Source: an uncultured Flavihumibacter sp.
GTDB lineage: Bacteria; Bacteroidota; Bacteroidia; Chitinophagales; Chitinophagaceae
DNA length: 37,972 nt
Assembly: GCA_902168105.1 (NCBI GenBank)
Contig: CABHOY010000001.1
Coordinates: forward strand, 1 to 37,972
Direction of reading: 5' to 3'
Position numbers and translations under genes: made by a program. The notes beneath the pieces are model-generated. The model was not told where the DNA came from. It worked only from the letters and a program-made list of their open reading frames with translations, and did not search any database. Shown in pieces: positions 16,457-24,969 of the stretch (the first letter of the stretch is position 1; the number at the start of each line of letters is the position of its first letter).

Positions 16457-17677
16457 ATGTCTAAGCAAAGCGATCTTCTCCCAGCCGATTTCCTTGTAAA
16501 GGTGGCTGAAGAATTTGGAACACCGGTGTATGTATATCATGCTGAAAAAATAAAGATCCAGTACGAAAAGCTGCAATCGGCTTTCCAGAAGACGGATGCA
16601 CGCTTTTTCTACGCCTGTAAAGCACTTACCAATATCAATATCCTGAAGTACATCAATTCCCTGGGTTGCGGGCTAGATACCGTATCCATTCAGGAAGTAC
16701 TTCTGGGCCTTAAAGCCGGTTTTACTCCTAACAATATCATCTTCACCCCTAACTGTGTGGACCTGGAGGAGATTATCGCTGCCAAGGAACTGGGCGTTAA
16801 TATCAACATCGACAATATTTCCATCCTCGAACAGTTCGGAAACCGCTTCGGCGACTCCTACCCTATCTGTATCCGCCTGAACCCGCACATCATGGCTGGT
16901 GGAAACTATAAGATCTCCACAGGTCACGTAGACAGCAAGTTCGGTATCTCTATTCATCAGCTGCGCCACATTGAGCGTATCGTGAAAAGCACCAAACTGA
17001 AAGTGACCGGTCTGCATATGCATACAGGCTCTGAGATCAAAGACGTGGACGTGTTCCTGCGTGGAGTAGAGATCATGTTCGAACAGGCAGTACATTTCCC
17101 TGACCTGGAGTTCATTGACCTCGGCAGCGGCTTTAAAGTAGCTTACCAGGCAGGAGATCCTGAAACAGATATCAACCTGCTTGGCAGAAAATTGTCAGAA
17201 GCCTTCAATAAATTCAGCAAAACATATAACCGTCCTTTACAGGTATGGTTTGAGCCGGGCAAATTCCTGGTAAGCCAGTGCGGTTACCTCGTTGTAAAAG
17301 CAAATGTGATCAAACAGACCACCGCTACTGTGTTTGTTGGTGTGAACTCTGGTTTCAATCACCTGATCAGACCTATGTTCTACGATGCTTTCCACCTGAT
17401 CCGCAATATTTCCAATCCTAAAGGAACTGAGCGTATCTATACCGTTGTGGGAAATATCTGTGAAACAGATACCTTCGGCTGGGACCGTAAGATTAACGAG
17501 GTTAAAGAAGGCGATTACCTGGTGTTTTACAATGCCGGCGCTTATGGTTTCGAAATGGCCTCCAATTTTAACTCCCGTCTGAAACCAGCTGAAGTACTGG
17601 TAAAAGAGGGCAAAGCACAACTGATCCGCAGGCGCGACACAATAGAAGATCTGCTGCGCAACCAGATCGAGTTATAA
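16457..17677 (+). CDS. lysA: Diaminopimelate decarboxylase
   Basis: PLP enzyme that decarboxylates meso-diaminopimelate to lysine, the last step of lysine synthesis, in the cytoplasm. The 406 residues fit the fold type III family. The PLP lysine is Lys55 in FYACKALTN. Further signatures are GLDTVSIQEV, the TGLHMHTGSEI strand, the phosphate-binding FIDLGSGFKV, EPGKFLV, and the substrate cysteine in GNICETDTFG, followed by YNAGAYGFEMASNFN. The alanine-racemase-type C-terminal barrel is complete. It is closed by a perfect hairpin terminator. Confidence 0.95.
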   Translation: MSKQSDLLPADFLVKVAEEFGTPVYVYHAEKIKIQYEKLQSAFQKTDARFFYACKALTNINILKYINSLGCGLDTVSIQEVLLGLKAGFTPNNIIFTPNCVDLEEIIAAKELGVNINIDNISILEQFGNRFGDSYPICIRLNPHIMAGGNYKISTGHVDSKFGISIHQLRHIERIVKSTKLKVTGLHMHTGSEIKDVDVFLRGVEIMFEQAVHFPDLEFIDLGSGFKVAYQAGDPETDINLLGRKLSEAFNKFSKTYNRPLQVWFEPGKFLVSQCGYLVVKANVIKQTTATVFVGVNSGFNHLIRPMFYDAFHLIRNISNPKGTERIYTVVGNICETDTFGWDRKINEVKEGDYLVFYNAGAYGFEMASNFNSRLKPAEVLVKEGKAQLIRRRDTIEDLLRNQIEL

Positions 17678-17706
17678 TAGTTAAATAGTTAATACTTAAA
17701 ATATTA

Positions 17707-17741
17707 ATGCAGATTTGTATAAGCAAATCTGCATTTTTTTT
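17707..17741 (+). terminator. Rho-independent terminator after lysA
   Basis: Perfect 11-bp stem ATGCAGATTTG / CAAATCTGCAT with a 6-nt loop and eight Ts. Confidence 0.92.
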
Positions 17742-17765
17742 GAAGTGTTGTAACCAGTTTTAACA

Positions 17766-17773
17766 TATCTTTG
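17766..17773 (+). promoter_or_regulatory. Promoter -7 element for the GAF-like gene
   Basis: TATCTTTG is a full match to the Bacteroidota -7 consensus. The nearest upstream TTTG is 23 nt away and a TTG is 15 nt away, so the -33 element is unclear. The leader would be about 115 nt. Confidence 0.5.
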
Positions 17774-17895
17774 CAGGTAATTTTCGATGATCCTGCTTTT
17801 ACCTGCACGCTGTATATACTGGAAGCCATAAAATATTTTATTATCCCATTCGTCTGTTATAGTATACGATGAGTATTTTTTACACATTATAGTTT

Positions 17896-20232
17896 ATGAA
17901 AGTTTTATCTGCTAACTCCGAGGTGTTTAGAGAAGAGGAAGTACTGATAGACAGCCATATCTCATTTGGACCTTACGTTAAGTTTCTGAAAGAAAAGGCT
18001 GCTAAGACATCGGACGCGCGTGCTGCATACTACCATAAGATAGTTAAACAGTTTGAAGGTAACCCCGCCTTATTGGGGCCAATAGCCGGTGCGGACGATC
18101 TGTCTGCCTACCAGGAATATCTCGATCTGATCATTGCAACTATTTTCCCTGTCACGGTCGACATGGATAAAGATATCTATGGCATAGGTGTTCCGCACAA
18201 ATTTGCCATCTTTTATTACTCCGATCTGTTTAAAAAGCTTTTTGCCGCTAATGGCGATAAGCTGCTGGCAGTACCGGACGGGATCTCTGTTGAGAAAGTA
18301 AAAAGGGACAAACTGGAATGGTTGTACAAACTGTTACTTGAAAAAGTATATGGTTTCCCGGTAGACTACCAGAACGAGATCATCCATCATGTGACCTTGC
18401 CGGAAAGCAATGGCCTGAAGAAGTATGTGAAGTTGCATATCGACGCCCGCTTCGTGGATGTAAAAGTAAAAGGCGAACTGCCTGATCTGCGATATGACAA
18501 TATCTGCCAGCAGCATTTCTCTCTTGAAACTTTACAGGAATTACTGCCGCTGCGCAATTTCGCACTGGAAGGATTTGTGATCTGGACCATACAGGATGTT
18601 ACAAAGGATGAGGTGCAGAACACCATGAAGAACCTGATCCTGAACATGCACGATGGTAATGAGCAACAAACTTACCGCCGGATGGAAGAGGAAGTAGAGT
18701 CACTGATGCAGCAGGAAGATTCCAGCGTGCATATTGTGCCTATTCCCAAGATCAACGGGCAGTATGTGCTGGAATGTGAGCTCTGTGAAAGTGGCGTTAT
18801 GCTGGGTGTCATCAATAACGGTAAACAGCAGCAGCAATTATTCCAACAGCTGCTGGAACACCTAATGAAGCATAGAGATCCCCTGCTGATCCCTGAAGTG
18901 ACAGATGCTACCTTGTTGTCTTATCCTTTCCTGCGCTATCTGCCATTGAAAGGTATCAAGAGTTACCTGATGGCTCCTGTGTGGTATGAAGATCAGCTGC
19001 TGGGTATTGTTGAAATAGCTTCTTCCCATGTGAACAGGATCACTGCGGAAACATTAGGCCGTGCGTATCCCGCTCATCCGCTGATAATGATGCTACTGAC
19101 AAGAGGAACTGATATCGTGAATAACCGTATTATCCAGGTTATCAAAGAGCAGTTCACTGCCCTTCAGCCTGCGGTAGAATGGAAATTTACGGATGCTGCA
19201 TGGCATTATCTGCATACGCCGAAAGAAGACCGCAAAGACATCGGAAACATTTCTTTTGAAGATGTTTATCCTTTGTACGGCGCTGTCGATATCAGGAACT
19301 CTTCCACAGAACGCAGCAATGCGATCCATGAAGACCTGCGTGAACAGTTATTACTGATCAGAGAGACGCTTGATTATATTGGTAACGCGATCTATCTGCC
19401 ACTGCTGGAAGAACTGAAGTTTAAGAATGATGAGCTGATCACCGGTATTACCAGTGGCATGCTGTCAGAAGATGAACTGAAGACGAATAACTACCTGGAT
19501 GAGGAGATCGGGCCATTGTTCCGTCACCTGCATGATAGTCATCCGTCCCTGCAGCCGGTACTGGAACGCTACTTCTCGCTCGTAGATACTTCAGAAGGCC
19601 ACATCCTCCATCACCGTCAGGAGTACGAAGAAAGCCTTGCGAAGATCAATAAGGAGATCAACAAATACCTGGATAAAGAGAAAGAGAACATTCAGCATTC
19701 TTTCCCCTGCTATTTTGAGAAGTACCGTACCGATGGTGTTGAGTACAATATCTATATCGGTCAGGCTATCGCACAGAACCGCAAGTTCGATCTGTTGTAC
19801 CTGCGTAATCTTCGCCTGTGGCAGCTGAGCTCCATGGCAGAGATCGCGAAGATGACAAACAAGCTGAAAGATTCTCTGAAAGTACCTCTACAGACTACAC
19901 AGCTGATACTTGTACACAGTAATCCGATCGATATCAGTTTCCGCCAGGACGAACGCCGCTTTGATGTGGAAGGCGCTTATAATATCCGTTACGAGATCAT
20001 GAAGAAACGGATAGATAAAGTGCACATCCGTCAGACAGGCAAACGCCTTACACAACCGGGTACTATCTCCATCGTATATGCTTACGCCAGAGAGATGGAA
20101 GAATACCTGAAATATGTCACCTTCCTGCAGAATAAAGGATTACTGTCATCTGAAGTGGAAATGCTTGACCTCGAAGACCTGCAAGGGGTAAGTGGTCTTA
20201 GAGCATTACGTGTGAAGGTGAATATGGATTAG
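17896..20232 (+). CDS. Large GAF-like protein of unknown function
   Basis: A 778-residue protein with no signal peptide and no transmembrane segment, so probably cytoplasmic. I do not recognise a named family. A central region (about residues 255-415) has GAF-like character, notably LRYLPLKGIKSYLMAPVWYEDQLLGIVEIAS, typical of the last strands of a GAF domain. The rest is charged and helix-rich, with a likely coiled stretch (about 575-600, KINKEINKYLDKEKENIQ). The first 50 residues and the C-terminal 150 contain no motif I can assign. It is a single-gene unit with its own promoter and a shared terminator. Large GAF proteins of this kind occur in Chitinophagaceae and may be ligand sensors; no output domain is visible. 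Confidence 0.7.
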   Translation: MKVLSANSEVFREEEVLIDSHISFGPYVKFLKEKAAKTSDARAAYYHKIVKQFEGNPALLGPIAGADDLSAYQEYLDLIIATIFPVTVDMDKDIYGIGVPHKFAIFYYSDLFKKLFAANGDKLLAVPDGISVEKVKRDKLEWLYKLLLEKVYGFPVDYQNEIIHHVTLPESNGLKKYVKLHIDARFVDVKVKGELPDLRYDNICQQHFSLETLQELLPLRNFALEGFVIWTIQDVTKDEVQNTMKNLILNMHDGNEQQTYRRMEEEVESLMQQEDSSVHIVPIPKINGQYVLECELCESGVMLGVINNGKQQQQLFQQLLEHLMKHRDPLLIPEVTDATLLSYPFLRYLPLKGIKSYLMAPVWYEDQLLGIVEIASSHVNRITAETLGRAYPAHPLIMMLLTRGTDIVNNRIIQVIKEQFTALQPAVEWKFTDAAWHYLHTPKEDRKDIGNISFEDVYPLYGAVDIRNSSTERSNAIHEDLREQLLLIRETLDYIGNAIYLPLLEELKFKNDELITGITSGMLSEDELKTNNYLDEEIGPLFRHLHDSHPSLQPVLERYFSLVDTSEGHILHHRQEYEESLAKINKEINKYLDKEKENIQHSFPCYFEKYRTDGVEYNIYIGQAIAQNRKFDLLYLRNLRLWQLSSMAEIAKMTNKLKDSLKVPLQTTQLILVHSNPIDISFRQDERRFDVEGAYNIRYEIMKKRIDKVHIRQTGKRLTQPGTISIVYAYAREMEEYLKYVTFLQNKGLLSSEVEMLDLEDLQGVSGLRALRVKVNMD

Positions 20233-20255
20233 GACTGTAGGATTTAATATAAAAC

Positions 20256-20290
20256 AAAAGGCCCGCTCTTGTAATGAGAGCGGGCCTTTT
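20256..20290. terminator. Bidirectional terminator
   Basis: Perfect 14-bp stem (AAAAGGCCCGCTCT and its complement) with a 7-nt loop between convergent genes. Confidence 0.92.
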
Positions 20291-20308
20291 ATTTATCCGG
20301 ATATCAGA

Positions 20309-23300
20309 TCAGAACCTGAACCCGAAAGTAATATATGGTAATACGCCTTCTTCAGAACGGCCTACTACAGCAGAAAGTACTACAAGATTAGCAGGTGTGA
20401 AATATAGTCCACCGCCATAACCATCATGCCATCTGGCTGACTCTTGGTTAGGATACCATACCCGGCCCACGTCATTGAATGCCAGTAAACCTACGCTGGC
20501 TGGGAAGAGGTAGGAACGGAAGTCAAACAGTTTGATACGCAACTCTACGTTATTGTACACAGCTGCATTACCGGTAAAACGGTAGTTGCGGTAACCTCTG
20601 AGATTCTGAACGCCACCGATAGATGCTGCCTGGAAATATTCATAGTCGCCCCAGATCTTATTAGCGCCGAAACGGGCCACCAATACAACACTGGTAGGTA
20701 CATGGAAGTTGGTGTAAATACTCAGGTCTGTCTGTGCCTGCAGGTATTCGCGTTTCCCTTCATTCAATCCCTTGCTGCCATATACAGAGCTATTCCAGAT
20801 AATACCCCTTGTAGGAGTAAGGGGATTATCACGCGTATCTATCTTCAGTCCCAGGCGCAGACCGGCATATGTTTTAGACTGGAACACTGACAGGGAGTCC
20901 AGGCCGTTATGTGGGAAATCGGAAATGATACGTCCTGCAGTCTGGTCCTTGTCAAGCGTATAATAAGTTAACGAAGGACCGTAGTACAGCTCTACATTTT
21001 GCGACAGCTTTGTGTTCAGTAAAGGTTCGATGTTGTAAAGGCTGAAACGTGTACGGTAGTAACGGATCATCAGTGATTTATCGAAAACGGTTTCATTACC
21101 GAAACCAAAGAAGTTGATCGTATTGTTGGGTGCTTTTACATTGGCAGCAATGGTCAGATCGGAGTTTCCAATTGCGTCCGTGAATTCTCCCAGATAACGG
21201 AACTGCCAAGCATTGGTCCCGAGGGAATGTCCGGCTAACAGGGTATGTCTTGTTGCGAAAGGGCGTTTGCGGAAGCCCTGTGTGGTGTACTGGAAGCCTG
21301 CGCCGAGAGACAAACCGTCATCCTGGTTGAACGCAGCAGTAGCCAGTGGCATCAGCTTGTTGTAATTGTATCGGAAGAAGACACGTTCGTACCTGATCAC
21401 GTCCGGATTGGAGGATAAGATACGCCTGTCATTGCCATTCATAGCGAAACTGTCTTTCTTGTTGGCCAGGTCATAGATGCGGATACGTTTGCCTGCATGA
21501 CTACCGGTGCTATCAATATAAGTGTCTATATCCTTTCCACCGATAATGCGGACCTTGATAGGAGAGTTGTTGTCTCCCTTCACTATGTACTTGTCTTCAC
21601 CACCGAGGCCGAACAGGCGTACTTCCCGGGTATCTTTGGGATCGAAAGTACGGTGGTAGATTACCTGTTCCAGTTCCCCCTGTTTATTGATCTTGGTAAC
21701 GGTTACGTCTAACAGCCCATCAGCGAGACGTTCTACGGTGAATAACTCTGTTTTCTTACTGCCGGTCACTTCCACATTTTTAGCCAGGAAGCGGTAGAAT
21801 ACCAGTGCTTCTTTTTCGAGTATGTCACGACGGGCCTTCAGCGTATTATAAGTACGCTCACCTACTTCCGATCTGATCGAATCAGGGAAATTGTTTACCG
21901 CATTCCTGATAGTTTCATCAGTGATCTTCTGTACAAATGCTTTAGAAATGTCTTTCCACTGTTGCTCGCTCAACTCGTTCATAAAGGAACGGTCAAATGG
22001 TTGTGCAGTAGGGTTCTGACCTTCTATATACCTGATCTTCGGACGGAAGCCCTGAATGTTAGGCAGCGCCCAGCGTCTGGATGCGATGCGTGGCAGCAGA
22101 CCTTCATTCACAAAGAATGCCTGGTCACGGTCACGGGGAATAGGGAAGTATTTTTGCGTCTTCTCTTTTTTATTCTTTTCTTCAGCCCATCTCCACTGGT
22201 CGTCATGACGGTCCCAGTCAGCGATCAGCCAGTCCAGCAGGCGTGCATTCAGCACGGTAGGCTGATCGACGGTATTGTCATTATCGCCCTGCAGTTGTTC
22301 CAGCAGTTTCGGCGTGCTCAGTGTCTTTTTCTTTACATCCGGTTCTCTCTCTTCAAACAGGTATACATCATCGCCAAAGGTGTTGGCATAAATGCCGAGG
22401 ACAGTGTCTTTCGGCAGGTATACAAAAGTAGGATTGGTATGATGTACGCCGGCGGCATCTGCTAACGGTACTATTGCTACTGGTGCGTATGGGTTGGCGG
22501 CAGATATCTGGTCCTGTACTACATCTTTCGCTACTGTTTCACGCAAGGCTTCAGGAACGGCCTTCTCAGGATATTTCTTCAGCGAGCGCAATACCCACTC
22601 CTTGCCATCTTTATCTTCCAGTCGAAGGGAGAGAGTTTGCATACCACCACCGCGTTTCAGTATTTTAAGCCCGCCTTTTTCCTTGTTCAGGTCTAATACG
22701 GGGAAGCTGAGCGGAGTAGACCAGACGTTACGATAGTTTTCCCCCATCAGCCAGTGATGGAAGCCGCTTTTACCGTCATACTTTGCATCAGCAGGCATGG
22801 ACAGCGTAGCGGGTAATTGACTGGCAGAAGGACTGGCGTTAGCAATCGCGCTGGAACGGACATCCTGCAGGCTGAATAATTGTTGTGCATATGCAGGGGC
22901 GTCAGTCTTATCTACTGTGTAGTATTTCACTTCTACGTGACCGCTTTTGGATATTTCCAGTACAGTGTACCCGTTCTCATTGCTGGCAAAAAGTGATTTG
23001 CTGCCTTTTTTGACACGGGTTTCTTTAGAGCCGGAGCCACTTACGACATAAAAGTTTTGTTCGTCTTTGATCAGCTGGAGGGTATGGTCATGACCTGACA
23101 CAAAGATAGCCGGGCCATGAGGTTTGATAGCTGCTTCCACTCCTCTGATCATTGACTGATAGATCGGGTTCGGAATATCTTCAGGCGTACCGAATACACC
23201 ACGTGTGATCGGGTAAATGGAGCCGATCAGTGGCAAAGGAATGTACAGTCCTTTTTTAAGGTCGGTGAACGGGAAAATGTGTTGCTTAATAGTATAGTAT

Positions 23301-23980
23301 CCGCCGTGTATACCGTAGCTCCTGAAAGGGTGGTGCCCGGCGAAGATGATCAGTTTATTCCTGTTGCGGCTTACAATGTCGTTCAGCTCTGTTAGGACCT
23401 CTTCCCTTGTTTTAGTATCGCAGGAAGACTCTGATCCGGGTTTCTGATAAGGGAACAACCACCATTCCGTATCCATAATGATAAGGGTGGTGTTGTTGTC
23501 CAGTTGTACCTCTTCAGGGCCTGGGCAGCCATCTTTGGGCAGGAAGTTAACGTTGGGCAATCCCAATGAATCCACATACAATTGCTGATTGATCACTGTT
23601 TGCCAGCCGTCTGGTTTAGAGCGTTTCCAGTCATGATTACCGGGAATGAAGATGGCTTGTGTATTGGTATTCCTCACCAGGTTCACCTGGTAGTCGAGTA
23701 TTTGTTTGGCATCATCGTATCTGCCGGCGCCGGGGTCGGGCAGGCCAAGAGGGTATATATTATCGCCCAGGAATAATACGGTGTTCCTGGGATCTTGCAG
23801 GTTGATACGCTGTTTTACTGCATCTATAACAACGTTGTGTCCGTCTTTGTGCAGTTCTCCGGCATCCCCTATGAGGATAACCCTGCGCGCCAGACTGTCG
23901 TCTGTCATCTGGGCCTGCGTAAGCAGAGGCAGGAAAAGAAGGGGTAGAATGTGTCTCGCTTTCGGTAAAATGCTAATCAT
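20309..23980 (-). CDS. Secreted metallophosphatase fused to an outer-membrane beta-barrel
   Basis: A 1223-residue fusion with a signal peptide (residues 1-23). Residues about 33-330 form a calcineurin-like metallophosphatase: VILIGDAGE (Asp39), FLGDNIYP, PGNHDWK, FAGHHPF and SGHDH give the full metal-ligand set. A middle region (about 395-690) contains KEWVLRSLKKYP, an ETVAKDVVQDQ helix, and LLDWLIADWDRHDDQWRW followed by FPIPRDRDQAF, spaced like the catalytic and metal loops of CotH/HipA-like kinase folds. That reading is inference. Residues about 880-1223 look like a BamA/TamA-type surface-antigen barrel with an aromatic end (FGFRF). The enzyme would sit at the outer membrane facing the periplasm or surface. 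It lies 10 nt after the propeller lipoprotein gene and is probably co-transcribed. Confidence 0.85.
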   Translation of the reverse strand: MISILPKARHILPLLFLPLLTQAQMTDDSLARRVILIGDAGELHKDGHNVVIDAVKQRINLQDPRNTVLFLGDNIYPLGLPDPGAGRYDDAKQILDYQVNLVRNTNTQAIFIPGNHDWKRSKPDGWQTVINQQLYVDSLGLPNVNFLPKDGCPGPEEVQLDNNTTLIIMDTEWWLFPYQKPGSESSCDTKTREEVLTELNDIVSRNRNKLIIFAGHHPFRSYGIHGGYYTIKQHIFPFTDLKKGLYIPLPLIGSIYPITRGVFGTPEDIPNPIYQSMIRGVEAAIKPHGPAIFVSGHDHTLQLIKDEQNFYVVSGSGSKETRVKKGSKSLFASNENGYTVLEISKSGHVEVKYYTVDKTDAPAYAQQLFSLQDVRSSAIANASPSASQLPATLSMPADAKYDGKSGFHHWLMGENYRNVWSTPLSFPVLDLNKEKGGLKILKRGGGMQTLSLRLEDKDGKEWVLRSLKKYPEKAVPEALRETVAKDVVQDQISAANPYAPVAIVPLADAAGVHHTNPTFVYLPKDTVLGIYANTFGDDVYLFEEREPDVKKKTLSTPKLLEQLQGDNDNTVDQPTVLNARLLDWLIADWDRHDDQWRWAEEKNKKEKTQKYFPIPRDRDQAFFVNEGLLPRIASRRWALPNIQGFRPKIRYIEGQNPTAQPFDRSFMNELSEQQWKDISKAFVQKITDETIRNAVNNFPDSIRSEVGERTYNTLKARRDILEKEALVFYRFLAKNVEVTGSKKTELFTVERLADGLLDVTVTKINKQGELEQVIYHRTFDPKDTREVRLFGLGGEDKYIVKGDNNSPIKVRIIGGKDIDTYIDSTGSHAGKRIRIYDLANKKDSFAMNGNDRRILSSNPDVIRYERVFFRYNYNKLMPLATAAFNQDDGLSLGAGFQYTTQGFRKRPFATRHTLLAGHSLGTNAWQFRYLGEFTDAIGNSDLTIAANVKAPNNTINFFGFGNETVFDKSLMIRYYRTRFSLYNIEPLLNTKLSQNVELYYGPSLTYYTLDKDQTAGRIISDFPHNGLDSLSVFQSKTYAGLRLGLKIDTRDNPLTPTRGIIWNSSVYGSKGLNEGKREYLQAQTDLSIYTNFHVPTSVVLVARFGANKIWGDYEYFQAASIGGVQNLRGYRNYRFTGNAAVYNNVELRIKLFDFRSYLFPASVGLLAFNDVGRVWYPNQESARWHDGYGGGLYFTPANLVVLSAVVGRSEEGVLPYITFGFRF

Positions 23981-23990
23981 CGTGATGAGT

Positions 23991-24830
23991 TCAATGGTAC
24001 TTAAATTTCAGTATGCTGGCTTGTGATTCGTCAACTGCTTCATTTGATATGTACATATCGCCGTTTGCACTGAAGGATATACCCTCGGGTTGTGGAAACC
24101 TGCGATGGCGTAGATTATAAGCTTCCTGTACTTTACCGTCAAGGTCGGTAATGACGAGCAGGCGGTTGATGGCTGACACGATATATAACCTGTGTTCTAT
24201 GGGATGGACGGCGGCGGCAGAAGGCCTGAAATGTCCCACATCTCCGCCTGTTAGCCTGGCAATATCAGCTACGTTGATACGGTATGCGGGTGTGGTGTCG
24301 TACTCCATCGTATTCAGCTGGAAACGGTAAGCGGTAGCAAAACCTTCTCTTTTGTCTTCTTCACAATTTTTGCAAACCGCTACCAGGCTGTTATTCCGGG
24401 CATCGAAATACAGGCTTTCAAATTCTCTTTTGCCCGGAAGCGCCAGTTTGTAATGAACTGCGTCTACTGTGTCAGTAAACATGGCGATAACATGATACAG
24501 GTTGCCGTTACTTTTCAGCACAAACCAATCGGGACCGGTAGTTGCGAGGTCTTCGTAGTCACCGCTTTTGTCAAATTTAGAAGTGGGATAAGGCTTATCC
24601 GTATTCACATCAATTGAATGGATCTTCCCTTCTTCGTCATTAATAGCCAGGATATGATGTTCATCAGGAGCCAGGACAATACCTGATATCTCCTGCATGG
24701 ACTGCCTGACACGGTAACGGGTAGCCTCTGCAAGATTATAACCTTTAGGGGAACCATATTGTTTATCCTCGCGGTCGAAAGCATTGCAGGACAGAAACAG
24801 GAAAAAAAACGCAATATATCTTACTTGCAT
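23991..24830 (-). CDS. SdiA-regulated-type beta-propeller lipoprotein
   Basis: From ATG 24830 the product has 279 residues; a TTG at 24851 would add seven. A short hydrophobic leader ends in LFLSCNAF, a lipobox-like site, so it is probably a lipoprotein. The body repeats propeller strands such as EISGIVLAPDEHHILAINDEEGKI, REFESLYFDARNNSLVAVCKNC and FPQPEGISFSANGDMYISNEA, matching the SdiA-regulated family of six-bladed propellers. These bind or monitor unknown ligands. It is co-directional with, and 10 nt upstream of, the metallophosphatase-barrel gene, which suggests a joint role at the envelope. Confidence 0.85.
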   Translation of the reverse strand: MQVRYIAFFFLFLSCNAFDREDKQYGSPKGYNLAEATRYRVRQSMQEISGIVLAPDEHHILAINDEEGKIHSIDVNTDKPYPTSKFDKSGDYEDLATTGPDWFVLKSNGNLYHVIAMFTDTVDAVHYKLALPGKREFESLYFDARNNSLVAVCKNCEEDKREGFATAYRFQLNTMEYDTTPAYRINVADIARLTGGDVGHFRPSAAAVHPIEHRLYIVSAINRLLVITDLDGKVQEAYNLRHRRFPQPEGISFSANGDMYISNEAVDESQASILKFKYH

Positions 24831-24849
24831 AGATGAGTGGTTAATATTC

Positions 24850-24893
24850 AATGCAAAAACACAACGAGCAGCTTGCCCGTTGTATTTTGCATT
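24850..24893. repeat. Long imperfect inverted repeat in divergent promoter region
   Basis: Arms AATGCAAAAACACAACGAGC and GCCCGTTGTATTTTGCATT pair with one bulge and one mismatch around a 5-nt loop. It lies just upstream of the propeller lipoprotein ATG and could be an operator or leader hairpin. Confidence 0.6.
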
Positions 24894-24969
24894 GCGTATT
24901 CATAGAATAAAATTAACTTAAAAATGCAGTAACTTGCTGATCTCAGTTTTGCTTTTTTAACTAAGGCTT

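Noticed and set aside
17696..17887. A 63-codon minus-strand ORF before the GAF-like gene
   Set aside because: It overlaps the lysA terminator and the promoter of the GAF-like gene and has no protein features.
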